Both the position numbers and the translations under genes were made by a program. A stretch of DNA of 64,000 nt from Brevundimonas sp. SORGH_AS_0993 (GTDB taxonomy: Bacteria; Pseudomonadota; Alphaproteobacteria; Caulobacterales; Caulobacteraceae): NCBI RefSeq assembly GCF_030818545.1, contig NZ_JAUTAH010000001.1, positions 1,183,001 to 1,247,000 on the forward strand. The letters are read 5' to 3'. Below, piece after piece: positions 1 to 9,442 of this stretch (the first letter of the stretch is position 1; each line of letters begins with the position of its first letter). The notes below the pieces were generated by a model. That model was given only the letters and a program-made list of their open reading frames with translations, was not told where the DNA came from and did not search any database.

Positions 1-923
1 ATGCCGCCAGGGCTCTGGAAGTTGCGGGTCAGGACATAGCTGAACAGCGAGTTGTTGTTGTTGAAGCCGAACTGGCCCGAGTTGCCGACGCAGGGCGCAG
101 TCGGGTTGCTCGATGTCGGACAGACAGTCGGCGTGCCGAAGTAGCTGTTGATGAACGCCTGACTGGGCAGGTTGCCGGCGTCGAACGTCGTGGACCCCAG
201 GGGCGTCGTGCCCGAGGCGCCCGAAATCGCGGCCCAGTCGCGCGCCGCATTATAGATTTGCGCCCGTGTGGAGCGCCCCAGCGACAGCACCATGTTGCCA
301 CGGTCGTCTGCGAAGTTGCCCCCCAGGGTCAGCGAATAGCTTTCGGTGGCGCCGTCGCTGCGGTCCGTTTGGCCATACTGCGCGTCGATCTGAACGCCTT
401 CGAAGCTTTCATTGAGAATGAAGTTGGCAACCCCGGCCAGGGCGTCCGAACCATAGGCGGCCGAGGCGCCGCCCGAGATCACTTCGATGTTCTTGATAAG
501 GGCGGTGGGGATGATGTTGACATCGACGACGCCGGACGAGTTCGACGGCACGACGCGACGACCGTTCATCAGCACAAGAGTACGAGACGTCCCCAAACCG
601 CGCAGGTTCAAGTTGGCCTGGCCGCCGTTCGAAGGGTTGTTCGAGGTCGAATTGATAGAAGGAACGAACTGCGGCATGTCGTTCAGCAGGGTGTCGATCG
701 TGACCGAGCCGGTCGCCTGGAAGTCTTCCGTATCGACGGTCACGATCGGGCTCGTCGATCGATAGTCCTGACGCGCGATCCGCGAACCCGTCACGACGAT
801 TTCGCCGACTTCGGTGGCCTGGTCGGCCGTCTGCGCAAACGACGGCGACGCGACCAGAGCCAGCGCGGCCCCCCCGATGATCGTGCTCGCCAACAGTCCG
901 CTGCGATACTTGATGGTGTTCAA
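1..923 (-). CDS. TonB-dependent receptor, N-terminal part (cut by left edge)
   Basis: Outer-membrane TonB-dependent receptor of which about 307 N-terminal residues are present; the barrel continues beyond base 1. Translation from a TTG at 923-921 gives a signal peptide ending near SPSFAQ, a stretch EIVVTGSRIARQ typical of the TonB-box region in Caulobacterales/sphingomonad receptors, and a plug domain with LRGLGTSRTLVLMNGRR and AYGSDALAGVANF. The TTG is chosen because GGGAGA lies about 7 nt upstream, and the nearby ATG hits a stop after two codons. The substrate cannot be told from this part. It is transcribed away from the hypothetical gene at 1178. Confidence 0.9.
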   Translation of the reverse strand, partial: MNTIKYRSGLLASTIIGGAALALVASPSFAQTADQATEVGEIVVTGSRIARQDYRSTSPIVTVDTEDFQATGSVTIDTLLNDMPQFVPSINSTSNNPSNGGQANLNLRGLGTSRTLVLMNGRRVVPSNSSGVVDVNIIPTALIKNIEVISGGASAAYGSDALAGVANFILNESFEGVQIDAQYGQTDRSDGATESYSLTLGGNFADDRGNMVLSLGRSTRAQIYNAARDWAAISGASGTTPLGSTTFDAGNLPSQAFINSYFGTPTVCPTSSNPTAPCVGNSGQFGFNNNNSLFSYVLTRNFQSPGG

Positions 924-1177
924 GGCATATTCTCCCGGAAAGAGCCGGACACGCGATTTGCGCCCCGCTCGATCAATATCCAATGCCGGTCCGATGACCG
1001 ATGGGAGCAGACAGCGCAGCAACCGCACACCAAGTCTAGCTTCAAGGTGCCCGTTCGCCACAGTATGGGCGCATATGTCGCAAGAGCGACACAGTTTCGG
1101 CGCTCTTTAGTGAGCCTCGCGCATGGCATTTCTTGTGGCAAGATTGTGGCGCACCTCCAAACATTGAAAGAACAAAT

Positions 1178-1714
1178 ATGCACATACTGCGGCCGTTCTG
1201 CGGAATTTTTACCGCAACGCTTACCCTCCCCACGTTCACTTTTGCCACCGCTGTGGATCAAACAGGCACTTTTCAACCCGCCGCCTCGAACGCGATCCAA
1301 GCGGTGACGCAATGCCGGACGATCGAGTCGGATGCAGCGCGCCTGGCGTGCTTCGATGCGGCAGCGGCGACACTGGCGGCCGCAGGCGAGGTCGCCATCG
1401 TCAGTCGACAGGAAATTCAACAGAATCAGAGGCGGCTCTTCGGATTCGATGTATCGATCGTCAATCCCTTCGACCGCGACGGACGCACCGAGGAACTTCA
1501 GTCGATCACCGCCACCTTGACGTCAGCCCGCAATCTGGGGCGAGGCGAATGGATCATCACGCTCGACGACGGCTCCATCTGGCGAAAGATCGACTCAGGC
1601 GACCTCAGCCTTTCGACGCGCCGCCGGTATTCCGTCACGGTCCGTCGGGCGGCGATGGGCAGCTATATGATGAAAGTGGGCGACGCGCCGCCTTTCCGGG
1701 TCAGACGACAGTAG
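1178..1714 (+). CDS. Exported hypothetical protein with C-x-D-x-R-L-x-C-F-D motif
   Basis: About 178 residues. The ATG at 1178 is preferred over an in-frame ATG at 1133 because it puts a hydrophobic N-terminus (FCGIFTATLTLPTFTFATA) first, consistent with a signal peptide. The mature part begins with a CRTIESDAARLACFDAA segment. Such a Cys-x(n)-D-x-RL-x-C-FD motif recurs at the N-terminus of many small exported proteobacterial proteins of unknown role, including some type VI secretion accessory proteins. The C-terminal half is predicted beta-rich (WIITLDDGSIWRKID, YSVTVRR). No enzymatic motif is visible. Upstream is a long divergent intergenic region shared with the TonB receptor. Confidence 0.7.
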   Translation: MHILRPFCGIFTATLTLPTFTFATAVDQTGTFQPAASNAIQAVTQCRTIESDAARLACFDAAAATLAAAGEVAIVSRQEIQQNQRRLFGFDVSIVNPFDRDGRTEELQSITATLTSARNLGRGEWIITLDDGSIWRKIDSGDLSLSTRRRYSVTVRRAAMGSYMMKVGDAPPFRVRRQ

Positions 1715-1717
1715 ACG

Positions 1718-1864
1718 CTACCGTTGAATCGCCGTTCGCGTCGCATAGGGCGCGGGCTCCGGGGTGCAGGAGGCTGCGATGAGTTGGATCGCCATGAGAC
1801 ACAACAGGGCCGCAACCAGGGCCTGGAGCCGTTTTGAAACAGCGAGAAGGATCGACCGGGCCAA
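1718..1864 (-). CDS. Possible small exported/lipoprotein-like peptide (48 aa)
   Basis: A 48-codon frame from a TTG at 1864-1862, with GGAG about 8 nt upstream. It encodes a basic start followed by a hydrophobic run (LQALVAALLCLMAIQLIAAS), then Cys and a proline-rich tail ending at a TAG 3 bases past the neighbouring stop. The composition looks like a real signal or lipobox segment rather than an antisense shadow. The same DNA carries a plus-strand frame (1779-1934) with a good ribosome site, and only one of the two is likely genuine. No family recognised. Confidence 0.35.
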   Translation of the reverse strand: MARSILLAVSKRLQALVAALLCLMAIQLIAASCTPEPAPYATRTAIQR

Positions 1865-1930
1865 AGGACGTGCTCCGAATGATGTTGCCGCCTCCGCCCC
1901 GCAAGGCGCGCGCCAAGTCGTCGCGGCGCC

Positions 1931-2835
1931 GTGATTCCCTTCGTTCGCGCGTTCGACTTCGCCTATGGCCGATGCGACCGGGTGTCTCCCTTGATCCAGC
2001 GTGTGATCGCTGAAAACCCGGGGCCCTTCACCTTCACCGGCACGGGAACCTATATCGTCGGCCGGCCCGAGGCGGGGGCGACCGCGGCGGTCATCGATCC
2101 CGGCCCTCTGAGCCAGGCTCATCTGAACGCCCTCCTTGACGCGGTAAAGGGCCGCACCGTCAGCCACATCCTCGTTACGCACACCCACCGCGACCACGCC
2201 TCTCTCTCGCTCGCCCGTTCGCGGAAAGAACCGGCGCAACCATCCTCGCCGCCCGACCGCCGGCCGCCGATACCCATGCTTCGGGCGCGGTGGACGAAGA
2301 TGAGGATGCGGAGTTTCGTCCGGATGTCCTGTTGACCGAAGGCGAGCGTTTGGACGGCGACGAGTGGAATCTCGAAGTCTTGGCGACGCCAGGTCATGCG
2401 TCCAACCACCTGGCCTTCATCCTGGAGGAAGAGAACGCCTTGTTCAGCGGCGACCACGTCATAGCGTGGTCGACAACGGTCGTCGCCCCGCCCGACGGCG
2501 ACATGCGCACCTATATGGACAGCCTTGACCGCGTGATCGCGCGCGGCTTCGCCACAATCTGGCCCACCCACGGCGCGCCCGTCACCGATGTTCAACCATT
2601 TCTCATTGCCTATCGCGCGCATCGCCTTCAGCGCGAGACCCAAATCCTGGCACGGCTTGCCGCGGGAGACCGCACCGTCGTCGCGATTGTCCCCGCACTT
2701 TACGCTGGGGTTGATGGACGTCTATGGCCTGCCGCCTCGCTCTCGGTCCTCGCCCACTTGATGAAGCTAGTCGACGATCAGCGCGTGACTGTCGATGGAC
2801 AAGCCTGGCGGGACACCCGTTTCTTTCGTGCCTAA
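1931..2835 (+). pseudogene. MBL-fold metallohydrolase (LACTB2-like), frameshifted
   Basis: Metallo-beta-lactamase-fold hydrolase split over two frames. The first part starts at GTG 1931 and carries IPFVRAFDFAYG, the glycine-rich GTGTYIVGR strand and the zinc motif HTHRDH. The second, read from about 2210 to 2835, carries TPGHASNHLAF, FSGDHVIAW and the C-terminal WPTHGAP plus helical tail of LACTB2-type enzymes. The frames separate at the dinucleotide tract at 2200-2208. Removing one TC unit restores a continuous 300-residue protein reading HRDHASLARPFAERTG. The zinc ligands are all present in the restored protein, so this is either a recent disruption, a slippage variant or an assembly error. 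Confidence 0.85.
2200..2208. repeat. Short CT dinucleotide tract at frameshift
   Basis: Four CT units plus C sit directly after the HTHRDHA codons of the MBL hydrolase. The number of units decides whether the two halves of the gene are in frame: three would, four do not. Confidence 0.7.
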
Positions 2836-2876
2836 CGGCTGCTCAGGTCTTTAACGCTAAGTCGCATAGCGGATTG

Positions 2877-2903
2877 AAAAAGCGGCGGAGCATGCTCCGC
2901 CGC
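2877..2903 (-). terminator. Rho-independent terminator of the 1050-aa TonB receptor
   Basis: A perfect 22-base palindrome (2882-2903, arms GCGGCGGAGCA/TGCTCCGCCGC) is followed, on the minus strand, by five T. It lies about 30 bases past the stop codon of the receptor at 2933 and so fits that gene; the plus-strand hydrolase also ends just before it. Confidence 0.8.
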
Positions 2904-2932
2904 CTCTTCGTCGTTAGCCTGCTTCGACGGTA

Positions 2933-5900
2933 TTAGAAACGATACCGCAGTCCGAAGCGAAGCGTGCGAGGTGCCTGGTAGCTACGCGCCATGCCGTAAT
3001 ACGGCGCGCGCGCGTTGGGCACGTTTGCGGGGGTACGAATCAGACCTTGCTCCACGACGCGGGTCACAGCGTCGTTATCGAACACATTGAAGATGTCGAT
3101 CGAAGCCGTAAGCGCGCCCTTCGTCTCCGTCTGCAGGAGGTTGAAGTTCATGCTCAGGTCCAGCTGATAGGTCCAAGGGGTTTCACCCTGTGACCCGCGC
3201 GGGGTTGAGATTACCGCGTTGTTGGCGCCGATGGGGCAGTACCAACCCGAAGGTGTCCCCGTTTGCGGCGACAGAGGATCGACCGAAACCGGGACGCGAC
3301 CTAGGCAACCATAGTAACGGCCCGACTGCGCCGTGAAGTTAGCGCCAACGTTGAAGAAGTCGTTGGGCGCGTAAGACCCGAACAGCTTGATCGTATGGGC
3401 GTGGTGATTAGGAAGATAACCATAGGAACCCAATGAACTCGCCGAATGGTCGTAGTCTTGAGTGATGGAAGTGTCAGTCTGACCAATGTCAGATTTAACA
3501 GCCCCTTCGTAATTGCCCTTAGATTCCGCCAAGGTATAGGAACCCTGCAATCCCCAACGTCCATCGAACGGACGCTCGAAGGTGAATTCCAGCGCCTGAT
3601 ACTTGCGATCAACCTTCGGCAGATTCAAATCCTCCGCCGTCAGTTCAATTTGCTGGGGGTTGTAGGCAGGGTTCGCAGCGTTACCCACGGTGCGTGTGTC
3701 GCCTTGCAGATCGATGAAGACGGAAGCGCCGTCGCCTGGGTTCACCAAGACATACGGGAACAGCGACGAGAAGCCGGAATCGCCCGGACCACTTTGACCG
3801 CAAGCCGTGTTGGTGCGGACGCAGTACCGCACGATGGCGTCACCGATGGCCGTATCTTCGATAGCCTGTTCGAGATTGCGATGGATGTAGCGAACGCCGG
3901 CCGACCAGTCCGCAAACATGCCGTCGCTGAAGCTGTGCTCATATCCCAGAACGAACTCGCGCTCATACATGGGTTTGAGGTCGGCTTCAGCCACCGTGCG
4001 CGGATCAGGAGCGCCAGGAGGGCTCAGGTAGTCGATCTGACGCCGGGTGCCGAGAACGGGATAGTTGCCGTTAAGAACCAGAGCACCGCTACCGTTGCGA
4101 GAGGCGTCGAAATACTCGTCGGTGTAAACTTCGCCCGACGAGGCACGGATCGACGTATTTGTCGCGATCGGCAGGTAATAGTCGCCAAACGAGCCATAGA
4201 TGCGATTTGCGCCGTCGTCCAACGGATCCCAGTTGAAGCCCAAACGCGGCGCCCATTGATCATCGACTTTGATATAGCTTTCGCCATCGACGTTCTTGTA
4301 ATCGTAGCGATCGTTACGAACACCAAGTTGAAGATTCAGGTTCGGGAGAATGTCCCAAGAGTCTTGGATATAAAGAGCGCTTTGGTCCGCCGTGAAGCGG
4401 CCATTGTTGGCGAAGGTCAGAACTTCGACGCATCCCGCAGCTAGCGTGCCTGCCGGGCAATCGGCTTGATCGAGCGCGTAGTACAGCGCACCGCCAGAAT
4501 AGGCGCTACGAGCCGTCGAAAGCAGGTCTTCCTTGTCATAGCCCACCCGGATATGGTGATCGCCCAGCAGATTGACATAGAAGTCGGCATCGACCCGATA
4601 GGTTTTACGAATATCGGTGCCTTCGAGATTGTAGGGTCCGGCGTGAATACCCGCCGTGATAAAACCGCCCCCGTTCGCCACATAGTCACGAATGCCGGGC
4701 AGGTTAACCGGGTCGCCGTAATCCAGCTGCGAGTTTTCCTGCCGGCCATACAGAGCGGACAAAGTGAACCAGTCAGTGAAGACACCGGTGTACTTGTAGA
4801 TTTGCGTGATGCCGCCAGCGTCAGCGTAAATCGGCGCGGTTTCGCGCAGATAGGCGTCTGTCGCGGCGTCAAATGTCTTAGTGACAGTCGTGGTGGTCGT
4901 TTTGTCGTTGATGACCGTCGCTTCAAGGCGATGCTGCGGATTCAGGACAAAGTCCAGCTTCACAGCCCAACGCGGATCGTCGTAAGATGCATAGCTTTGT
5001 GTGCGCGTGGGGACAGCCGTGCCATTAGGGTTCGCCGCACTGTAGGAATAGGTGCGCGAGCGAGCCCCGGCGGTTTCAACGTCCCGGATGTTGTAGACGC
5101 CGAACAGGAAGAGGTGATCCTTCCATAGTGGACCGCCGATGTAAGCCGTGTAGTCCTTTATATCGCTTTCGGAATACTGATTGAAGTTCTGAATGCCAGC
5201 GGCGTTGTTGCCTCCAGCCTGGTAAGACACGCCACGCGAACTACGCAGGCTGTTCGGTGTCCAGTAGCTGCTGACGCCTCCGGTCCACTCATTTGTGCCG
5301 GATCGGGTGACAATGTTGACCACACCGCCAGTGGCGTGGCCGTATTCTGCCTGATAGCCACCCGTCTTGACGTCGATCGTCTGAATGAAATCAAATGGAA
5401 GTTCGCCATAACCTAGGAAGCTTCGCTGGTCGGTGACATTCAGACCATTGATATAATATACACTTTCAGCAGCCGACGTGCCCGAGAGTGATACCAGCGA
5501 CTGATTACGGCGCGAACTGGCTGCGATGGTGGCGTCGGGAGCCGACGCACCGGGCGTGAACAAGGTCACTGCGTTGATGCTTCGGCCGGTCGGCACACGG
5601 TCGGCGAAGTCTTGAACATCGACGCTCAGGCCCGTGTCCGTGCGGCTAAAGTCCTGCGTCTTTTTAGCGCCGATGACAACGATGTCGCCAAGGTTGGCAG
5701 CGCCATCAGAAGACGATACCGTAAAGGCGTAGCTGCTGCCGCCCGGTGAAACGCTGATCCGGTCGGTCGTTGAACCCGCAGAAGATGTAATCGAAATCTC
5801 GTAGGGGCCGACCGGCAGGGCCGGCAGTCGGAAAGCGCCGTTCGCATCGGTGGTCGTGGTCCGAACAGCCCCCTGTGCTGAGGTCGTGGAGACGGTTGCT

Positions 5901-6085
5901 CCTGCGATGCGTGCGCCTGAGGCGTCGGACACCGTGCCCGAAAGGATTCCGCTGGTGTAGTCCTGCGCCACAGCCGAAGTCGGCGTCAGCACGGCAGCGG
6001 CGGGAATGGCGACCAGGGCCATCAAGGCGGCCCCGCCAATCACGGTGGATCGCAGCAACCGCTGGCGAATATTGGGTGAAGTCAA
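2933..6085 (-). CDS. TonB-dependent receptor with carboxypeptidase-regulatory-like domain
   Basis: 1050-residue outer-membrane receptor of the Oar/OmpA-related TonB-dependent class. A signal peptide ends near SAVAQ. Residues about 45-125 form a carboxypeptidase-regulatory-like beta-sandwich (LSGTVSDASGARIAGATV, then TTTDANGAFRLPALPVGPY). The plug follows (YYINGLNVTD, GGYQAEYGHATGGVVNIVTRSG), then a long barrel ending LRFGLRYRF with the expected terminal aromatic. Start: TTG at 6085-6083 with GGAGGA about 8 nt upstream and no better ATG. Oar-like receptors often import large substrates such as peptides or glycans, but nothing here names the ligand. It is monocistronic, with its own terminator at 2877-2903. 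Confidence 0.92.
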   Translation of the reverse strand: MTSPNIRQRLLRSTVIGGAALMALVAIPAAAVLTPTSAVAQDYTSGILSGTVSDASGARIAGATVSTTSAQGAVRTTTTDANGAFRLPALPVGPYEISITSSAGSTTDRISVSPGGSSYAFTVSSSDGAANLGDIVVIGAKKTQDFSRTDTGLSVDVQDFADRVPTGRSINAVTLFTPGASAPDATIAASSRRNQSLVSLSGTSAAESVYYINGLNVTDQRSFLGYGELPFDFIQTIDVKTGGYQAEYGHATGGVVNIVTRSGTNEWTGGVSSYWTPNSLRSSRGVSYQAGGNNAAGIQNFNQYSESDIKDYTAYIGGPLWKDHLFLFGVYNIRDVETAGARSRTYSYSAANPNGTAVPTRTQSYASYDDPRWAVKLDFVLNPQHRLEATVINDKTTTTTVTKTFDAATDAYLRETAPIYADAGGITQIYKYTGVFTDWFTLSALYGRQENSQLDYGDPVNLPGIRDYVANGGGFITAGIHAGPYNLEGTDIRKTYRVDADFYVNLLGDHHIRVGYDKEDLLSTARSAYSGGALYYALDQADCPAGTLAAGCVEVLTFANNGRFTADQSALYIQDSWDILPNLNLQLGVRNDRYDYKNVDGESYIKVDDQWAPRLGFNWDPLDDGANRIYGSFGDYYLPIATNTSIRASSGEVYTDEYFDASRNGSGALVLNGNYPVLGTRRQIDYLSPPGAPDPRTVAEADLKPMYEREFVLGYEHSFSDGMFADWSAGVRYIHRNLEQAIEDTAIGDAIVRYCVRTNTACGQSGPGDSGFSSLFPYVLVNPGDGASVFIDLQGDTRTVGNAANPAYNPQQIELTAEDLNLPKVDRKYQALEFTFERPFDGRWGLQGSYTLAESKGNYEGAVKSDIGQTDTSITQDYDHSASSLGSYGYLPNHHAHTIKLFGSYAPNDFFNVGANFTAQSGRYYGCLGRVPVSVDPLSPQTGTPSGWYCPIGANNAVISTPRGSQGETPWTYQLDLSMNFNLLQTETKGALTASIDIFNVFDNDAVTRVVEQGLIRTPANVPNARAPYYGMARSYQAPRTLRFGLRYRF

Positions 6086-6275
6086 ATTTCGTCCTCCTCC
6101 GACGACATCTCGGCGCTCACAGAATGAGCGATCCGAAAAACGCGCGCGGCGCGCACGCTGAACGGACTATGCCCCGCCAACCCCTATTGAGTAGGACAAT
6201 TTGTCGCTTGAGGTGAAAGTTTCGAGCACCTGTCACAATCTCGCCACAGATGCCTCGTGAACCGAGCGCCCTAGC

Positions 6276-6837
6276 CTAGGTCGTGGACTCATAAGCTCTG
6301 AGCCACAACCGGGTTGATGCGAGCAAGACGGCTGCCAGGAAGTTCCTTGCGAGTTTGTCGAAGCGCGTTGCGACCCGTCTGAAGTGCTTGAGCTTGCAGA
6401 AGAAGCGCTCGACCTGGTTGCGCTGGCGGTAGATCGCCGGGTCGATGGAGCGCTGGACCTTGCGGTCCTTCTGCGTGGGGATGTGAACGCAGCCGCCGTG
6501 CTCGCGGACGAGATTCGATGACCGCCTGGGCGTCGTAGCCTCGGTCGGCCACCAGCGCCTTGGCGGGTGGCAGGCCGTCGATCAGTTCGGCGACGGCGGC
6601 CTTGTCGGAGGCTTGGCCGGCGGAGAGCACGATCCTCAGTGGCAGGCCGTCCTGATCCACCAGGGCGTTGATCTTGGTGCTCAGTCCTCCACGAGAACGG
6701 CCGATGGCGTGATCCGGGCCCCCTTTTTTCCACCGGCGGCGTGCTGGTGGGCCCGGATGATGGAGCTGTCGATCAGGTGCAGGGACTGGGGTGACTTCCA
6801 ACCGCCACTCCGCTTCGCTCAGATCGTAGCGCGCCAT
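6276..6837 (-). pseudogene. IS5-family transposase, truncated and frameshifted
   Basis: Remnant of a DDE transposase of the IS5 family (IS427/IS1031-like). The start MARYDLSEAEWR is followed at once by SLHLIDSSIIRAHQHAAGG, so the N-terminal third is deleted. Reading then crosses an A6G5 run into GRSRGGLSTKINALVDQDG and VADRGYDAQAVI. A second shift near 6520 is needed to reach VREHGGCVHIPTQKDRK and the conserved YRQRNQVERFFCKLKHFRR ending. Three frames are therefore needed. The A6G5 site could be a natural programmed-frameshift site, known in this IS group, but the deletion and second shift make the copy inactive. Confidence 0.85.
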
Positions 6838-6905
6838 CCAAGGCTCCTTTCGGAAGCCTTGAATCAAGCCTCGGCTCAACCAGCAAGCTTTAATGGGTTC
6901 AGAAC
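6280..6905. mobile_element. Degenerate IS5-family insertion sequence, about 0.63 kb
   Basis: The ends form imperfect inverted repeats. Reading inward, the left begins GTCGTGGACTCATAA (6280) and the right begins GTTCTGAACCCATTAA (6905). Each end is flanked outside by CTAG (6276-6279 and 6906-6909), consistent with a short target-site duplication. At about 626 bases it is shorter than intact relatives (usually about 0.8-0.9 kb) because of the internal deletion in the transposase. It separates the TonB receptor region from the DUF1499/acyl-CoA synthetase genes. Confidence 0.75.
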
Positions 6906-6951
6906 CTAGACCGGCCCATTTTTGCGTCGTGCTGGCTCTAGCGGCAGTTGC

Positions 6952-7635
6952 CTAACGCTCGGCCGCCAGGTTCCGAACGATCTTGGCGGTCAGGCGGCAG
7001 GCGGCGCCGCCGTCGGGGCGCGGGTCGCGGGCGACCACGCGAACGTCGGTGCGGCCCGGGCGGATGCGGACGACGGCGTCGTAGGGGAAGCCGAACCAGG
7101 CGCCTTCGTGCACCCCCTCCACCTCGAAAGTCGCGGCGCGGACCACCGGAAAACCGGCGTCGACCAAGGCCGAGACTGCCTGCTGGGCCAGCATCTGGCT
7201 GGGCACGGCCTGGGCCGCCGGACAGGCGGCCGCGCCTTGGACGTTCGCCGCGCCGGGATGCAGGTCGGCCAGGGCGTTGAAGCGCGGCGGCTCGGACAGG
7301 TTCGTGCTGACGTCGCGGGGTGTCGGCTGGGCCAGGCGATGCGCCTGGAACTGGAACACTCCGACCGAGCCGCCGGCCAGGGCCAGGGCGATCACGGCGA
7401 AGACTCCGCGCCGAGGCAGGTCGCGCAGCGCCAGAACCCCGACGGCCAAGGCCGCGGCCAGGGCGAGCCAGCCGAACCCTCGCGCCACCGTCCAGGTCAG
7501 CAGGTCATAGGCGAACTCTAGCGATACGCCGCCGAACTGCCGCGCCGCCACGGCCGCCACCACCAGCACCGGCGGCAACGCCGTCAGGGCCGTGAGCCAG
7601 GGAATCAGGGGCGGGACAGGCTTCCGGGACGACAT
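6952..7635 (-). CDS. DUF1499 family membrane protein
   Basis: 227 residues. Three hydrophobic segments near residues 12-31, 43-67 and 75-97 are followed by a soluble C-terminal DUF1499 domain (about 105-225) with the family pattern PPRFNALADLHPGAANVQG, ALVDAGFPVVRAATFEVEGVHEG, FGFPYDAVVRIRPG and RVVARDPRPDGGAACRL. DUF1499 proteins are widespread in alphaproteobacteria; their biochemical role is unknown. It lies 19 bases downstream of the acyl-CoA synthetase on the same strand and could be cotranscribed with it. Confidence 0.85.
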   Translation of the reverse strand: MSSRKPVPPLIPWLTALTALPPVLVVAAVAARQFGGVSLEFAYDLLTWTVARGFGWLALAAALAVGVLALRDLPRRGVFAVIALALAGGSVGVFQFQAHRLAQPTPRDVSTNLSEPPRFNALADLHPGAANVQGAAACPAAQAVPSQMLAQQAVSALVDAGFPVVRAATFEVEGVHEGAWFGFPYDAVVRIRPGRTDVRVVARDPRPDGGAACRLTAKIVRNLAAER

Positions 7636-7654
7636 CGACGCTCGCTAAAGGAGA

Positions 7655-9283
7655 TCAGGCGGGTTCAGGCAGACGGTAGTCCTTCATCCGTTCACGCAGA
7701 AGCTTCTTGTCGATCTTGCCCGTGGCGCCCAGGGGGATTTCGGCCACCGAGACGACATCGTCGGGCATCCACCATTTGGCGATCTTGCCCTTCAGGAAGT
7801 CCAGGTGCTCTTGCTTGTCCAGGGTTTCGTCCGACTTCAGCTTCAGGATCAGCACCGGCCGTTCGTCCCATTTCGGATGGGCGGCGCCGATGACGGCGGC
7901 CATCTCGACCTTGGGGTGGCCCACGGCGATGTTTTCGATCTCGATGGAGCTGATCCATTCGCCGCCGGACTTGATCACGTCCTTGGCCCGATCAGTGATC
8001 TGCATGAAGCCCAGGTCGTCGACCGTGGCTACGTCGCCGGTGTCGAAGAAGCTTTCGTCGTCCAGGATCGAGCCGTCCTCCTTGAAATAAGCGCGGCTGA
8101 TCGTCGGCCCCTTGACCATCAGCCGGCCGAAGGTCTCGCCGTCGTGCGGCAGTTCGGCGCCCGCCTCGTCCTTCAGCTTCAGCTCGACGCCCAACGGCGG
8201 CACGCCCTGCTTCAGCCGGTATTTCATCTGCTCGTCATAGGGCAGTTTCAGGATTTCGGGCGGCAGGTTGGCGATGGTGCCGATGGGCGAGGTCTCGGTC
8301 ATGCCCCAGGCGTGCGTGACCTCCACGCCGAAGTCCTCCTGGAAACCCCGGATCAAGCTTTCGGGGCAGGCCGAACCGCCGATCAGAACCCGTTTCAGGG
8401 TGGAGAAGCCCAGGCCGTTCTGTTTCATATGGGCGAACAATCCCTGCCAGACGGTGGGCACGGCGGCCGAGAAGGTGACGCCCTCCTGCTCGATCAGTTC
8501 ATAGATCGACTGGCCGTCCATCTTGGCGCCCGGCATGACCAGCTTGGTCCCGGCGGCGGGACCGGCGAAGGCGATGCCCCAGGCGTTGGCGTGGAACATC
8601 GGCACGACCGGCAGGATCACCTCCTTGGGCGTCGCGCCCATGACGGTGGCCTGAAGCGCCATGAAGGTGTGCAGGAAGTTGGAGCGGTGCGAATACAGCA
8701 CGCCCTTGGGATTGCCCGTCGTGCCCGAGGTGTAGCAGAGGCCACAAGCCGTCTGTTCGTCGAAGTCGCCCCAGATCACATCGGTCGACTGGCCGGTGAT
8801 CGCATCCTCATAGGCGACGGCCTTGGGCAGCTTCGTCTGCGGCATGTGGGCGGCGTCGGTCATGACGACCACGCGCTCGACCTTGGGGATGTGAGGCAGG
8901 ATGGCGTCCAGCAGGGGCACGAAGGTCAGGTCGACGAAGATGATCCGGTCTTCGGCGTGGTTGATGATATAGACCAGTTGCTCGGGGAACAGGCGCGGGT
9001 TCAGGGTGTGACATACCGCCCCGATGCCCATGATCCCGTACCAGGCCTCGATATGGTTGGCGGTGTTCCAGGCCAGGGTGGCGACCCGGTCGCCGGGTCG
9101 GATCCCCCAGTCCTTCAGGGCGTTGGAGACGCGGCGCGCCCGCTCGTGGATCGCGGCGTAGGTGGTTCGGACGATGGGTCCCTCGACCGAACGGGTCACG
9201 ACCTCGCGCTCGCCGTGCCAATTTTTGGCGTGATCGATGATCTTGTCGACCGTCAGCGGCCAGTCCTGCATCAAGCCCAGCAT
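7655..9283 (-). CDS. Medium/long-chain acyl-CoA synthetase (AMP-binding)
   Basis: 542-residue ANL-superfamily ligase that activates carboxylic acids to acyl-CoA through an acyl-AMP intermediate. Visible signatures: [17 protein letters not shown] (P-loop-like A3 motif), [10 protein letters not shown] (A5), [14 protein letters not shown] (A7), [15 protein letters not shown] (A8 hinge) and the catalytic lysine near GATGKIDKK (A10). The sequence [19 protein letters not shown] plus TRSVEG matches the AlkK/DmdB-like branch, so the substrate could be medium-chain or 3-methylthiopropionate rather than long-chain fatty acids. The start at 9283 has AAGGAA about 6 nt upstream; an upstream in-frame ATG at 9346 lacks these features. 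Confidence 0.92.
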   Translation of the reverse strand: MLGLMQDWPLTVDKIIDHAKNWHGEREVVTRSVEGPIVRTTYAAIHERARRVSNALKDWGIRPGDRVATLAWNTANHIEAWYGIMGIGAVCHTLNPRLFPEQLVYIINHAEDRIIFVDLTFVPLLDAILPHIPKVERVVVMTDAAHMPQTKLPKAVAYEDAITGQSTDVIWGDFDEQTACGLCYTSGTTGNPKGVLYSHRSNFLHTFMALQATVMGATPKEVILPVVPMFHANAWGIAFAGPAAGTKLVMPGAKMDGQSIYELIEQEGVTFSAAVPTVWQGLFAHMKQNGLGFSTLKRVLIGGSACPESLIRGFQEDFGVEVTHAWGMTETSPIGTIANLPPEILKLPYDEQMKYRLKQGVPPLGVELKLKDEAGAELPHDGETFGRLMVKGPTISRAYFKEDGSILDDESFFDTGDVATVDDLGFMQITDRAKDVIKSGGEWISSIEIENIAVGHPKVEMAAVIGAAHPKWDERPVLILKLKSDETLDKQEHLDFLKGKIAKWWMPDDVVSVAEIPLGATGKIDKKLLRERMKDYRLPEPA

Positions 9284-9349
9284 ATGCGTTTCCTTGTTCC
9301 TCGAATTACGTCGACTTGGATGCGACGCTTGATCCGACGCTATCATTGG

Positions 9350-9362
9350 TTATCAGCGATAA
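9350..9362. promoter_or_regulatory. Inverted repeat TTATC-AGC-GATAA, possible operator
   Basis: A perfect 5+5 dyad with a 3-base spacer lies in the divergent region between the acyl-CoA synthetase (start 9283) and uridine kinase (start 9443). A nearby half-like TATCATTGG lies 6-14 bases to the left. Placement suits a regulator of the synthetase gene, but the factor cannot be named. Confidence 0.35.
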
Positions 9363-9442
9363 GCAACGTGACCTTGCGTAAGCCTGGGCGCGGCGGATCG
9401 TCCCTTGTGGCGTCCGTCGGCGCGGCGCCCTAGAAGGCCCGG

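Noticed and set aside
1779..1934. 51-codon plus-strand frame with a strong ribosome site before the MBL hydrolase
   Set aside because: Kept only as a finding: its Arg/Ala-rich peptide has no recognisable feature and the opposite strand encodes a more protein-like signal segment.
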